NCBI RefSeq assembly: GCF_002209535.1
Contig: NZ_NJIG01000002.1
Location: 682,001 to 746,000, forward strand
Reading direction: 5' to 3'
Length of the DNA stretch: 64,000 bases
Origin: Achromobacter marplatensis
GTDB lineage: Bacteria > Pseudomonadota > Gammaproteobacteria > Burkholderiales > Burkholderiaceae_B
Shown here: positions 40,252-49,326 of the stretch, piece after piece
Layout: each line of letters starts with the position of its first letter
How positions within the stretch are numbered: position 1 is the first letter of the stretch
The notes under the pieces: generated by a model
Seen by the model: only the letters and a program-made list of their open reading frames with translations
Told to the model about the DNA's origin: nothing
Database searches by the model: none
Made by a program: the position numbers and the translations under genes

Positions 40252-41388
40252 ATGATTCCCATCGCGCTTCCCTCCGCCAGTTTCTACCTGCTGCTTAGCA
40301 TTTCCTTTTTTGCGGGCGTCCTCCTTTTCGGATGGCTGCTGACGCTGGCGTGCAGCGCGGCAATGCGCCGCGTGGCGCGCAGGCACTGGAAGAAATCCGC
40401 CGTGCTGTTCGTGCTGCTGGCGGTGCTGTTCAGCTATTACGCATGGTTCCAGGCGATCGTCTGGCAGGTGGAACGCGAGAGCGAACGGCAGGAGGCGGCT
40501 CGCAACGTCACGCTGGCGCAGGCAACGACTGTGGGCGGCACCGAAATGCCCGCCGGCACGCGATTGAAGCTGCAGGACGAAGGGCAGCTTGAAACCTATC
40601 TGGAGGCCGAGTTTCCCCACCCGGTACTCGTATACGGCATTCAGGCAACGCAGGTGCGGCGCTTTCTTGGCACCGACTACGACGATGACACCTATGCGCT
40701 GATCGCCCGTTATCCCCGCACCGTCATCCTGCGCGGTGCGGGAGACCAGGCCGTGCAAGGCTGGCAATGCGACGCCACTCAGGACATCGAATTCGATTCC
40801 GAGCGGGACGGCGCCATGAAGGCGCTGAACCAGTGTCAGCTGGGCCGCGGCAACCGCGTCGGCGATCTGGAAATCGCGCCGGGATCGATCCTGTATGGCT
40901 CGGAAGGGACGGTCTACGTCGACGGCTTCAAGGACCCGGACCGCTGGCGCATCGAAGTGAAGGCCCCTGTGGCGGTGAAGGCCTTCGGGCTGATGCTGAG
41001 CAACCCCAGGATCTACCTGGACGCGGACCGCCGCCTTTTGCGGGTCAGCGATACCGAACTGGCGTGCGGCGTGCAGTGGGGAGACTTCCGCCATGCCGCG
41101 GGCACGCAGGTCAAGACGGTGCGGCGTGTGCATGGCGCTGGCCGCGAACCGTTTCCAGGTGTCATCGTCTTCAGTCCACGCGACGGGCAGCCGGCCAAGC
41201 GCAACGGCCATGACGACGTGTCCCAAGGCATGTCGGTGATGCAGGGCCTGGATGGGTCGTTTGTCGGCATCGTGAAAAACGAGGAAGTCGGCGTGTTCGA
41301 GTTCGCGACGTTCGTCGTCGGCGACGAGGAACCGGAAGCTCCGACGCGCGCCCGTTGCCCGGCGCCTGCGGCCACCGGGCCGCGTTAA
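40252..41388 (+). CDS. membrane-anchored protein of unknown function
   Basis: No family was recognised. The 378-residue product has two N-terminal membrane segments (about residues 8-35 and 47-67) and a soluble remainder of about 300 residues with a mixed composition. The soluble part has many short beta-like stretches (for example GTRLKLQDEGQLETYLEAEFPHP). The topology suggests a large domain on one face of the inner membrane, probably periplasmic. The ATG at 40252 lies just after the gltA terminator. It is followed at a short distance by a LysR gene, with no clear functional tie. Confidence 0.65.
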   Translation: MIPIALPSASFYLLLSISFFAGVLLFGWLLTLACSAAMRRVARRHWKKSAVLFVLLAVLFSYYAWFQAIVWQVERESERQEAARNVTLAQATTVGGTEMPAGTRLKLQDEGQLETYLEAEFPHPVLVYGIQATQVRRFLGTDYDDDTYALIARYPRTVILRGAGDQAVQGWQCDATQDIEFDSERDGAMKALNQCQLGRGNRVGDLEIAPGSILYGSEGTVYVDGFKDPDRWRIEVKAPVAVKAFGLMLSNPRIYLDADRRLLRVSDTELACGVQWGDFRHAAGTQVKTVRRVHGAGREPFPGVIVFSPRDGQPAKRNGHDDVSQGMSVMQGLDGSFVGIVKNEEVGVFEFATFVVGDEEPEAPTRARCPAPAATGPR

Positions 41389-41462
41389 GAAATTCTTAAA
41401 AGTCTCTTCCGACAATGCGGCTTGCCGGTGGCGTTGCGCGCCGGCCCAACCGTCGGGGAGTG

Positions 41463-42395
41463 ATGCCGGATGAGACGTCCGTGAGACGCCTGCACAGCAT
41501 GGAGCTGTTCGCAGAGGTGGCCAAGGCGCGCAGCTTCAGCCGCGCCGCCATCGTGCTGGGGCTGCCGAAATCGACGCTGTCGCGCCGCGTGGCGGAGCTG
41601 GAGCGTTCGGTTGGCCTGAGCCTGCTTAACCGCAGCACCCGCAAGGTGGAGCTGACCGGGGCAGGCGAGGTGTATCTGGAGCGCTGCCTGCGTATCGTGG
41701 AAGAGGCGCAAGTCGCGCACGAGGAACTGCAGGCGCTGACCGCCAAGCCGTCCGGCCTGCTGCGCGTCAACATGCCGGCAACATTCGCGACCGACGTGAT
41801 GGCGGAGATCTTCCTGGGCTTTTCGCGCCGCCACCCGGAGGTCGCGTTTCACCTGAATCTGGCCAGCCTGGAACACGCCGACCGGGTTGCCGAGCCCAGC
41901 GACCTGACGATCAAGATCGGCGATATGCCGGATTCCACGCGCATCGCCCGATGCCTGGGCTACCTGAATGTTCATCTTTACGCGTCGGAAGACTATCTGG
42001 CCGCCCACGGCGCGCCGGCCCATCCGTCGGAACTGGCTGCGCACGATTGCATCGGCTTTCGGGCCGACGCGAATGGTGCCGTTACGCGCTGGCCGCTGGC
42101 GCGGGGGCACGAACAGGTCAATGTGATGCCGGGCGGCCGGTTTTCGGTCAACGAAGCCGGCATGGCGCGCCGGCTGGCGATGCTGGGCGCGGGCATCGCC
42201 GCGCTGGGCGGCGACCAGACCGAACTCGAGCGTTCGGGCGGCCTTGCGCGGGTCTTGCCGGATTGGAGCCTGGGACCGTTTCCGGTCCATGTGGTGACAG
42301 AGTCGCGGCTGTTGCCGGCCCGGGCCAGGGCATTCGTCGATTACCTGATGATGCGCCTGGCCAAGGGCTGGCCGGGACCTGCGTTTACACGCTGA
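41463..42395 (+). CDS. LysR family transcriptional regulator
   Basis: The protein of about 310 residues has a typical LysR winged helix: RRLHSMELFAEVAKARSFSRAA, then LGLPKSTLSRRVAELERSVGLSLLNRSTRKVELT. An effector domain follows from about residue 95 (LLRVNMPATF onward). It belongs to the CrgA/YhjC-like group by wording. The start is uncertain: ATG 41463, GTG 41481 and ATG 41499 are all in frame. Its 3' end overlaps the convergent DUF2214 gene by 11 bases. The target is unknown. Confidence 0.85.
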   Translation: MPDETSVRRLHSMELFAEVAKARSFSRAAIVLGLPKSTLSRRVAELERSVGLSLLNRSTRKVELTGAGEVYLERCLRIVEEAQVAHEELQALTAKPSGLLRVNMPATFATDVMAEIFLGFSRRHPEVAFHLNLASLEHADRVAEPSDLTIKIGDMPDSTRIARCLGYLNVHLYASEDYLAAHGAPAHPSELAAHDCIGFRADANGAVTRWPLARGHEQVNVMPGGRFSVNEAGMARRLAMLGAGIAALGGDQTELERSGGLARVLPDWSLGPFPVHVVTESRLLPARARAFVDYLMMRLAKGWPGPAFTR

Positions 42396-42837
42396 TGTGC
42401 CGCGCCATCAGGACCGCGAACAAAGGCAGGAAAATGAACAGGTGCGATTCGATCATGACCCAGCGCCGCACCCGCTTGATCTCGGGCAAGGCGGGTACGA
42501 AGCCCGGTTGCTGGCGCGACTGCTTTGCCCAGCGCAGCACGGCAAGCGTGGGCGGGATCGAACAGAGCGCGATGATGACGAAAAGCGTGATCTTGGCGTG
42601 GAACCAGGGGCTGCTCATATAGAACGCGGCGCCTTTGATCCCCTGCGTCAACCGCAGCAGGCCGGTGATCAGCACGAGGACGGCGCTGACGCCATACAGG
42701 CGGTCATAGATGACCAGCCGCTTGACGCCGGCCGCCGTCAGGTCGGGGCGCAGCAGCACGGCTTCGGCAGTCAGGACCACCACCATTACAAAGATCGCCA
42801 GATAGTGGAACCAGGCGTACAGGGCATCGGCCAGCAT
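42385..42837 (-). CDS. DUF2214 family membrane protein
   Basis: This is a 150-residue protein with four hydrophobic helices (residues of about 6-27, 45-65, 82-100 and 125-147), matching the DUF2214 predicted-membrane-protein pattern (YAWFHYLAIFVMVVVLTAE, then the DRLYGVSAVLVLITGLLR segment). Its function is unknown. The ATG at 42837 has a GGAG 5 bases upstream; the longer frame to 43041 would run into the Fur-box region. It is convergent with the LysR gene and divergent from the AraC gene. Confidence 0.8.
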   Translation of the reverse strand: MLADALYAWFHYLAIFVMVVVLTAEAVLLRPDLTAAGVKRLVIYDRLYGVSAVLVLITGLLRLTQGIKGAAFYMSSPWFHAKITLFVIIALCSIPPTLAVLRWAKQSRQQPGFVPALPEIKRVRRWVMIESHLFIFLPLFAVLMARHISV

Positions 42838-43020
42838 GTCGTCTCCAGGAAAAGGGGCAAGCTTGGGTTGTACCATCCGGGCCATGAGGCGGACTATCGT
42901 TGACGCCATCGACCTTTCCTCAAGCCTTGGCCGATGCGCGTTGGCGCCGCTGCCAGGCATATTGAAAGCAACATCTCTTGGCACGAACCCGCCGCGCTTG
43001 CCACGCAAGATTGCAGTAAA

Positions 43021-43039
43021 TATAATAAGAATCGTTTTC
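43021..43039. promoter_or_regulatory. Fur-box-like site before the AraC regulator gene
   Basis: TATAATAAGAATCGTTTTC matches the 19-bp E. coli Fur consensus at 14 positions by eye. It ends 4 bases before the first ATG of the regulator frame. Iron repression of the regulator is the natural reading. Confidence 0.6.
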
Positions 43040-43043
43040 ATTT

Positions 43044-43973
43044 ATGAGCTTCGGCCCGGAACCTGTCCGCAGGCCGTCTTCTCCCATGGCAAGCGTCCTG
43101 TCCGGCGCGCACGGTGCCGCCGGTGCGTCATCTCTGCGGAAGATCCACCACCTGCGGCCCGGCCTCAGCCTGCAACTCGCTTGCGAGACCGATAGCGAGG
43201 CGTCGACCGGGCTGGCGATGGTCGACGACCATCTCCGGATTGTGCTGGTGCTCAACGGCCGTATCGATGTCAGTTACGGGCGCAGCGCGTTGCGGCTGGT
43301 GGGGGAGCAAGGCGCAGACGCCGGGGTGGTGACGCTGTGCGAACCCGAGGAGTGCCGGCGGGTAGTGTTGGGCGGCGAATCGTCGCGCCGGGTCAGCATC
43401 GGGGTGAACCGGCAGTGGCTGGAACAATCGTTCGGCGAGACTCGGTTGCTTGCACCGCATCTGGCCACGCGCAGTTGGCGCGCCTCGACCCGAGCCCGCC
43501 TATTGGCCGAGCAGCTTCTGAATCCCCCGCAGCTGCCTCGGCAGGTCGTCGGCCTCTATCTGGAAAGCCGCGCCATTGAGTTGGTCATCGAAGCGTTGTC
43601 GACCGATGGCGTGGCCGCTGGTCAAGCGGCCGATCCGGCGCCACAGCCCGCGGTCCTGCGTCGCCGCATGCTGGACCTGACGCACTGGCTGCGGCGTCAC
43701 GCCGCCGAGCCCTTGAGCATCGGACAGATTGCTTGCCACATGAATACCACGCCGACCACCTTGCAGCGTCATTTTCGGCAGGCGTTGGGCGTCACGGTAT
43801 TCGATTTCCTGCAGCAAGAGCGCCTGCGCCTGGCGCGTCATGCGCTAGAAACGGAAGGGCTGAGCGTCACGCAGGCGGCGGCGTTGGCGGGGTACGCCAA
43901 TCCCGGCAGTTTCTCCACGGCGTTTCGCCGCCATTTCGGCCTGTCGCCGCGCCAGGTGCGGGCGCGTCTGTAG
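43044..43973 (+). CDS. AraC family regulator of siderophore uptake
   Basis: The 309-residue protein has an unrecognised N-terminal sensing part and a C-terminal double helix-turn-helix of AraC type (about residues 210-307: LSIGQIACHMNTTPTTLQRHFRQALG, then VTQAAALAGYANPGSFSTAFRRHFGLSPRQVR). Regulators next to TonB receptors, such as PchR and AlcR, turn on uptake when the ferric siderophore is present. The first ATG abuts a Fur-like box, leaving no room for a ribosome site, so translation may start at the ATG at 43086. The likely target sites are the direct repeats at 43998-44035. Confidence 0.85.
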   Translation: MSFGPEPVRRPSSPMASVLSGAHGAAGASSLRKIHHLRPGLSLQLACETDSEASTGLAMVDDHLRIVLVLNGRIDVSYGRSALRLVGEQGADAGVVTLCEPEECRRVVLGGESSRRVSIGVNRQWLEQSFGETRLLAPHLATRSWRASTRARLLAEQLLNPPQLPRQVVGLYLESRAIELVIEALSTDGVAAGQAADPAPQPAVLRRRMLDLTHWLRRHAAEPLSIGQIACHMNTTPTTLQRHFRQALGVTVFDFLQQERLRLARHALETEGLSVTQAAALAGYANPGSFSTAFRRHFGLSPRQVRARL

Positions 43974-43997
43974 CGCCGCCAGCGATAGCGGCAGATC

Positions 43998-44035
43998 GCC
44001 GTTTTCGCGAACGATTCTGCCGTTTTCACCAACGA
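43998..44035 (+). promoter_or_regulatory. direct-repeat activator site upstream of the receptor
   Basis: GCCGTTTTCGCGAACGA (43998-44014) and GCCGTTTTCACCAACGA (44019-44035) agree at 15 of 17 positions and repeat every 21 bases, two turns of the helix. This is the geometry of AraC-family dimer sites. It lies just upstream of the Fur-like box and the receptor start. Confidence 0.6.
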
Positions 44036-44062
44036 CGCGCGCCAATCGCCATGGTCTACTCC

Positions 44063-44081
44063 AATGAGAATAAATCTTATT
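44063..44081. promoter_or_regulatory. Fur-box-like site before the receptor gene
   Basis: The core TGAGAATAAATCTTA (44065-44079) fits the 7-1-7 Fur repeat (TGATAAT-N-ATTATCA) at about 10 of 14 positions. It lies 20 bases before the start codon, overlapping the expected promoter of the receptor. Confidence 0.5.
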
Positions 44082-44100
44082 TGCTTACAGGAGAAGTCCC

Positions 44101-46320
44101 GTGCCCGTCATCGCGCCAAAGCGCCTCCCATCCCGCCGTGCCACCCCGTCGGCCGGCCGTTGCGCGGCGTATCCGCTGCTGCTTGCCTGGCTTGCGCACG
44201 CCGGCGTCGTCTTGGCCGCTGATGAGCCGGTCAGCATGGAAGCGGTGACGGTCAACGCTTACCGGCTGGCCGAAACGATCGGCGGTTCGACCAAGACCGA
44301 CACGCCGCTGCGCGAGGTACCGCAGTCGGTGTCGGTGATCGAGCGGCGCGAGATGGATCTGCGCGGCGTGCGCAACCTGAATGAGGCGACCCGGTATACG
44401 GCGGGCGTGCTGCCTGAGAGTCAGGGTATCGACAACCGGGTGGATGACCTCTACATCCGCGGCTTCGATGCTGGCAGTTTCGGTGCGAACGTCATGCTCG
44501 ATGGCCTGCGCGCACCGTCGGACAGTAGCCTGAGCTGGAACCGGACCTCGTTCAACACCTGGGGCCTGGAGCGCGTCGAGGTGCTGAAAGGCCCGTCCAG
44601 CGTGCTGTACGGCCAGTTGGCACCGGGCGGGATGGTGAACCAGGTCAGCAAGTTGCCCACGCTGGAGCAGGAGCAGGTGGTGCAGCTGCAGGTGGACGGC
44701 CACGGGCGCAGGCAGACCGCGTTCGACCTGGGTGGGGCCAAGGATGACGAGAACGTGTTGTGGCGGCTGGTAGGGCTTTACGGCGACGGGGCGACGCAGA
44801 TCAAGCACACCGACCACGAGCAGTGGTTCATTGCGCCCAGCGCCACGATGTATTTCAACGACCACGCTACGCGGCTGACGCTGCATGGCCTGTATCAGAA
44901 GGATCGGGGAGGCAGCACTTTCCAGTTCCTGCCCTACGAGGCAACGGTGGTGCCGGCCGCTGAGGGCTATATCAAGAACACCACATTCCTGGGCGAACCC
45001 GACTGGAATACCTACAACCGCGACATCTGGACCGCGGGCTGGCAACTCGAACACCAATTCAACGACGCCTGGACCTTCAGCCAGAACGCGCGCTACACGC
45101 ATGTGGATTCGCTCTATCGCGCCACGGTGGGCAACGGGGTGCGCGGCGCCGCGCTCACCAACCTGAGCACGCTCATCGGCGGCCGCATACTGAACCGCCG
45201 TGCAGTGCAGGGCGAAGGCGACTCCGACGCGCAGACCATCGACACGCGCATCGAGGGCAAGTTCGGCACCGGGCCGCTGACTCATACGGTGATCGCCGGT
45301 TTCGATTGGCAGAAGACCGACTGGACCTTCCTGCGGCAGGCCGCGACGGTCTCGCCGGCAGCCATCGCCATCGATGTATACGACCCGGTCTACACCTACT
45401 ACGATTTCGAGCCGACGCTGGCCAGGCAGATGTCCACTCGCGAGACCGACTCGCAGTATGGCGTGTATCTGCAGGACCAGATCGCGCTGGACCGCTGGCG
45501 CTTCACCCTCGGCGGCCGGCAGGACTGGACGCGCATGGACTCGCTCAACCGCCTGACGGGTGTGCGCCAGGTGACCCGCGACGAGGCCTTCACCGGACGC
45601 GCGGGCGTTACCTACCTGTTCGACAACGGCCTGGCGCCTTACTTCAGCTATTCGGAATCGTTCCAGCCCACGGGCGGCACGACGCGCGCGGGCAGCGCCT
45701 TCAAGCCGACCACCGGCACCCAGTGGGAAGCGGGCGTCAAATACGAGCCCCGCGACATCGACGGCATGATCACATTGTCGGCCTACGAACTGTCGCAAGA
45801 GAACGTGCTGACGGCCGATCCGCTCAATGAGGCAGACGAGGCCTATCAGGTGCAGACTGGCAAGGTACGCGTGCGGGGTGTTGAACTGGAGGGCCGCATC
45901 ACGCCTTTGCGGGGGCTGAGCGTCATCGGTGCCGTCACGCGCATGGATTCCAAGGTAGTACGCAACAACGACGGCTATGCCGGCAACCGCATGATCCGGG
46001 TGCCCGACTGGATGGGCTCGATGTGGGTGGACTACACCTTCCATGGCGGCCCGCTGGCCGGCCTGGGCATGGGGGCAGGCGTGCGCTACGTCGACTCGAC
46101 CGTTGGTGACCTGGCCAATCACCTGCATATCCCCGCCTACACGCTGTTCGACGCCGCCTTGCGCTATGACGCGGGCAATATCGGCGGCATGAACCTGCAA
46201 CTGGCGCTCAACGGCAGCAACTTGGCGGACAAGCGCTTCGTGGCGACGTGCTCGGCCGCCACCTCTTGCTACTACGGCACGGGACGCACGGTCATGGCGA
46301 CCGCGAGGCTGTCGTGGTGA
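44101..46320 (+). CDS. TonB-dependent siderophore receptor
   Basis: This is an outer-membrane receptor of the TonB-siderophore class (FhuA/FoxA-like), 739 residues. A signal peptide ends near VLAADE (residue 40), and a TonB-box-like EAVTVNAY follows. The plug domain spans about residues 55-165 (TPLREVPQSVSVIERREM; LYIRGFDAG; VEVLKGPSSVLYGQLAPGGMVN). The 22-strand barrel ends with aromatic Trp at the C-terminus. A GTG start is chosen for its CAGGAGAAG ribosome site. The ligand is unknown; the class favours hydroxamate-type ferric siderophores. It overlaps the binding-protein gene by 4 bases. Confidence 0.92.
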   Translation: MPVIAPKRLPSRRATPSAGRCAAYPLLLAWLAHAGVVLAADEPVSMEAVTVNAYRLAETIGGSTKTDTPLREVPQSVSVIERREMDLRGVRNLNEATRYTAGVLPESQGIDNRVDDLYIRGFDAGSFGANVMLDGLRAPSDSSLSWNRTSFNTWGLERVEVLKGPSSVLYGQLAPGGMVNQVSKLPTLEQEQVVQLQVDGHGRRQTAFDLGGAKDDENVLWRLVGLYGDGATQIKHTDHEQWFIAPSATMYFNDHATRLTLHGLYQKDRGGSTFQFLPYEATVVPAAEGYIKNTTFLGEPDWNTYNRDIWTAGWQLEHQFNDAWTFSQNARYTHVDSLYRATVGNGVRGAALTNLSTLIGGRILNRRAVQGEGDSDAQTIDTRIEGKFGTGPLTHTVIAGFDWQKTDWTFLRQAATVSPAAIAIDVYDPVYTYYDFEPTLARQMSTRETDSQYGVYLQDQIALDRWRFTLGGRQDWTRMDSLNRLTGVRQVTRDEAFTGRAGVTYLFDNGLAPYFSYSESFQPTGGTTRAGSAFKPTTGTQWEAGVKYEPRDIDGMITLSAYELSQENVLTADPLNEADEAYQVQTGKVRVRGVELEGRITPLRGLSVIGAVTRMDSKVVRNNDGYAGNRMIRVPDWMGSMWVDYTFHGGPLAGLGMGAGVRYVDSTVGDLANHLHIPAYTLFDAALRYDAGNIGGMNLQLALNGSNLADKRFVATCSAATSCYYGTGRTVMATARLSW

Positions 46321-47255
46321 ATGCGCGCCGTTGGCTGGTCGCGCTGCTGATGGTTTGCGCGTTGGGGGCGGAGGCGGTCCAAGCGGAAACGGCGTCGGAC
46401 TGGCCGCGCCGCTTCGACAACGCCGACGGGACGCAAACCACGCTGGCCGTGCCAGCGCTGCGCGTGCTGTCGACGTCGGTGACCGTGACCGGGACGTTGC
46501 TGGCCATCGACGCGCCCCTGGTCGCCAGCGCCGGCGGAGCCAACGGCCGCTTTTTCGATCAGTGGGCTGCCGTCGCGCGCGAACGCGGCCTCAAGCCGCT
46601 GTGGCCGGCCGGGCAGGTCGACCTGGAAGCGGCCTATGCGGTGCGGCCCGATCTCATCATCATCTCGGCTTCCGGCGCGGATTCGGCGCACGAACAGCTC
46701 AATGCCCTGCGCGCCATCGCGCCGGTCATCGTGGTGGATTACAGCCACCAGACCTGGCAGGAACTCGCCATGCAACTGGGCCGGGCGCTGGGCATCGAGG
46801 CTGCGGCCGCGCGCGCCATCGACGGCTTCGACGCGCGTATCGTCGCAGCCCGCGCCCGCCTGCGCATCCCCGAGGGCACGGTCAACATCGTCAGTTACAA
46901 CGGGCCGGGGACCAGCAACCCGATCGCCACGCCCGAGAGTCCGCATGCGCGTTTGCTGGCCTCGCTGGGTTTCCGGATCGAAGCGCCCGATCCAGCCTGG
47001 CACGTCGCGTTAGGCACGCCGGGCGATTTCGTCTGGGCGCCCTACGAGGCGCTGACGCGCCTGACCGCGCGCACTACCTTCGTGCTCCGTGCCGACGCAT
47101 CCGGCGCCAGTGCCTTGCTGCGCGATCCCGTGCTGGCCAACCTGCCTTCGGTGGCGGCGGGCCAGGTATACGGCCTCGGCCGTGACGCGTTCCGCATCGA
47201 CGCGTACAGCGCCGGCCAGATCATCGATACCTTGCTCGAACGCTTCGGCACATGA
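46317..47255 (+). CDS. periplasmic ferric-siderophore binding protein, FepB type
   Basis: This is a 312-residue class III binding protein with a Sec signal peptide (about residues 1-23, ending VQA) and no lipobox. The sequence closely follows the FepB pattern: DWPRRFDNADG, VLSTSVTVTGTLLAIDAPLVAS, and the C-terminal QVYGLG-D-FR-DAYSA segment. FepB binds ferric enterobactin, a catecholate. The GTG at 46317 overlaps the receptor stop (GTGA) and gives a proper signal peptide; an earlier ATG lies inside the receptor gene. It hands the ferric siderophore to the FepD/FepG pair. Confidence 0.88.
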   Translation: MNARRWLVALLMVCALGAEAVQAETASDWPRRFDNADGTQTTLAVPALRVLSTSVTVTGTLLAIDAPLVASAGGANGRFFDQWAAVARERGLKPLWPAGQVDLEAAYAVRPDLIIISASGADSAHEQLNALRAIAPVIVVDYSHQTWQELAMQLGRALGIEAAAARAIDGFDARIVAARARLRIPEGTVNIVSYNGPGTSNPIATPESPHARLLASLGFRIEAPDPAWHVALGTPGDFVWAPYEALTRLTARTTFVLRADASGASALLRDPVLANLPSVAAGQVYGLGRDAFRIDAYSAGQIIDTLLERFGT

Positions 47256-48274
47256 CCTGCATTCCCTATCCATCTGCCGGACGCCACCGTCTCGCAAGGG
47301 CCCTGTTGCTGGCCGTGGCGATTTCGATTCCCCTGCTGGTGCTGGCGAGCCTGATGCTGGGCCCGCGTCCGCTTTCGCTGGCGACGGTGGGGCACGCGCT
47401 GGCCGCCTTCGACCCGCAGGACAATGAACACCTGCTGCTGCGTCACCTGCGCTTGCCCCGCACGCTGCTGGCGCTCGTCGCGGGCGGGGCGCTTGGCGTC
47501 GCCGGGGCGCTCATGCAAACCCTGACGCGCAATCCGCTGGCCGATCCCGGCCTGCTGGGCGTCAATGCGGGGGCGGCGGCGGCCATTGCCGCAGCAATGG
47601 CGCTGGGGGCCGCGGACGGGCCGGCGGGACAGGTGATGGCGGGCTTTGCCGGTGCGGCGGTGGCGGGTGCGCTGGTCTACGCGGTTGGCGGGCTGCATCG
47701 CGGGCACGATCCTCTGCGGCTGGTGCTGGCGGGCGCGGCGATGTCAGCGATTCTGCTGGCGGTCACGCAGATCATCACCCTCAACAGCGAAGAGCGCGTT
47801 TTCGATCAGTTCCGCCACTGGGTGGTCGGTTCGTTGCAAGGACGCTCCGGGCAGGTGCTGGCGGCGGTGCTGCCAGCCGCGGCGCTGGGCGCCGTCGGGG
47901 CCATAGGTTTGGGACGCGCGCTGGACGTGCTCGCGCTGGGGCAGGACCTTGGCAAGACCCTGGGGGCGCGGCCACGCCTGGTCTGGCTAGGGACCGCCGT
48001 CGCCATCGTGCTGCTGGCAGGCGCGGCCACCGCGGCGGCCGGTCCGCTCGCCTTCGTCGGGCTGGCGGCGCCCCATCTGGCACGCCATGCCTGCGGCCCC
48101 GGGCATCGGCGCGTGGTCCCGTACGCCGCGCTGACGGGGGCCTGCCTGCTGCTGGCCGCCGATACCCTGGGCCGGGTGGTCGCGGCGCCCGACGAGATTA
48201 GCGCCGGGATCATGGCGGCATTGCTGGGCGGCCCGCTGTTCGTGGCGTTGGCGCGCCGCGCCGGGATGGGCTGA
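47252..48274 (+). CDS. ferric-siderophore ABC permease, FepD type
   Basis: This is a 340-residue FecCD-family permease with about ten membrane helices. Family marks are LRLPRTLLALVAGGALGVAGALMQTLTRNPLADPGLLGVN (split here by function: RLPR coupling region, then the NPLADP loop at about 90-97) and the C-terminal GPLAFVGLAAPHLARH segment that docks on the ATPase. It begins with an ATGA overlap on the binding-protein gene. It pairs with the following permease. Confidence 0.9.
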   Translation: MTCIPYPSAGRHRLARALLLAVAISIPLLVLASLMLGPRPLSLATVGHALAAFDPQDNEHLLLRHLRLPRTLLALVAGGALGVAGALMQTLTRNPLADPGLLGVNAGAAAAIAAAMALGAADGPAGQVMAGFAGAAVAGALVYAVGGLHRGHDPLRLVLAGAAMSAILLAVTQIITLNSEERVFDQFRHWVVGSLQGRSGQVLAAVLPAAALGAVGAIGLGRALDVLALGQDLGKTLGARPRLVWLGTAVAIVLLAGAATAAAGPLAFVGLAAPHLARHACGPGHRRVVPYAALTGACLLLAADTLGRVVAAPDEISAGIMAALLGGPLFVALARRAGMG

Positions 48275-48275
48275 C

Positions 48276-49301
48276 ATGCAGGGTGCTGTGTATTCGACCT
48301 CGTGGCGGCAACCGGGCGCAGCTCGCGTCGCGCTGGGCAGCCTGGCGCTGATAGCACTGGTCATGGCCCTGGCGCTTGCCGCGCTGGGCGTGGGCAGCGG
48401 CGGCCTGTCGCTGGGCCGCATGTTCGACATCGTGTCCGGCGGCCCGCCCGCAGTACCTGGCGAGCAATTGATCCTGGGCTTTCGCCTGCCGCGTGTATTG
48501 ACGGGCCTCTTCGTGGGCGCGGCGCTCGGCGTATCCGGCGCGGTGTTTCAGTCGCTGTCCCGCAATCCACTGGGGTCCCCCGATCTCGTCGGCTTCACAA
48601 CGGGCGCCGCTTCCGGCGCGTTGTTGCACATCATCCTGTACGGCCCGTCCGTGGTCGGGGCCGCAGCAGGCGCGGTGATCGGCGGCCTGCTGACCGCCGT
48701 CACGGTCTGGCTGCTGGCTTATCGCCGGGGAGGGATGAGCGCACGCCGGCTGGTGCTCGTCGGCATCGGCGTGGGGGCCATGCTGCATGCCGTGAACGGC
48801 CTGTTGCTGGTCAAGGGCGATCTGGACAACGCGCTGCTGGCCAATCTCTGGCTGTCCGGCTCGCTCAATGCGCGCACCTGGACGCATGCCTGGCTGGCGA
48901 TCGGCGCCATCGCCCTGTGCATGCCGCCCGTGTGCGCGTCGGCGCGGCGCCTGGCCCTGCTGGAAATGGGGGATGACCTGGCCAGCCAATTGGGCGTGCC
49001 GGTGGCGCGGGTACGCCTGACGATGTTTTTCTGCTCGGTGATGCTGGCTTCGCTGGCCACGGGCGCGGCCGGGCCGATCGCGTTTGTCGCCCTGGCGGCG
49101 CCGCAACTGGCCCGGCGTCTGCTGGGCGGCGCAGGACCATCGATCATCGGATCGGCCGCGATGGGCGCCTGCCTGGTGATTGGTGCGGATCTGCTCGGCC
49201 AGCGGCAGCTTTGGCAACTGAACCTGCCCATCGGCAAGCTGACCGGTTTGCTGGGGGGCCTTTACCTGATCTGGGTGCTGCTTCGCCGCGGCGCCCGCTG
49301 A
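48276..49301 (+). CDS. ferric-siderophore ABC permease, FepG type
   Basis: This is the second FecCD-family permease, 341 residues. It has the same helices and motifs as its partner (FRLPRVLTGLFVGAALGVSG, NPLGSPDLVGF, and GPIAFVALAAPQLARRLL near the C-terminus). It starts 1 base after the first permease stop, so the two should be made in equal amounts and form a heterodimer, as FepD and FepG do. Confidence 0.9.
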   Translation: MQGAVYSTSWRQPGAARVALGSLALIALVMALALAALGVGSGGLSLGRMFDIVSGGPPAVPGEQLILGFRLPRVLTGLFVGAALGVSGAVFQSLSRNPLGSPDLVGFTTGAASGALLHIILYGPSVVGAAAGAVIGGLLTAVTVWLLAYRRGGMSARRLVLVGIGVGAMLHAVNGLLLVKGDLDNALLANLWLSGSLNARTWTHAWLAIGAIALCMPPVCASARRLALLEMGDDLASQLGVPVARVRLTMFFCSVMLASLATGAAGPIAFVALAAPQLARRLLGGAGPSIIGSAAMGACLVIGADLLGQRQLWQLNLPIGKLTGLLGGLYLIWVLLRRGAR

Positions 49302-49326
49302 CATCTTTCTATTGCGACGAGCCCTC

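Noticed and set aside
44077-46200. 707-residue minus-strand frame
   Set aside because: It is antisense to the TonB receptor, whose plug and barrel motifs are clear.
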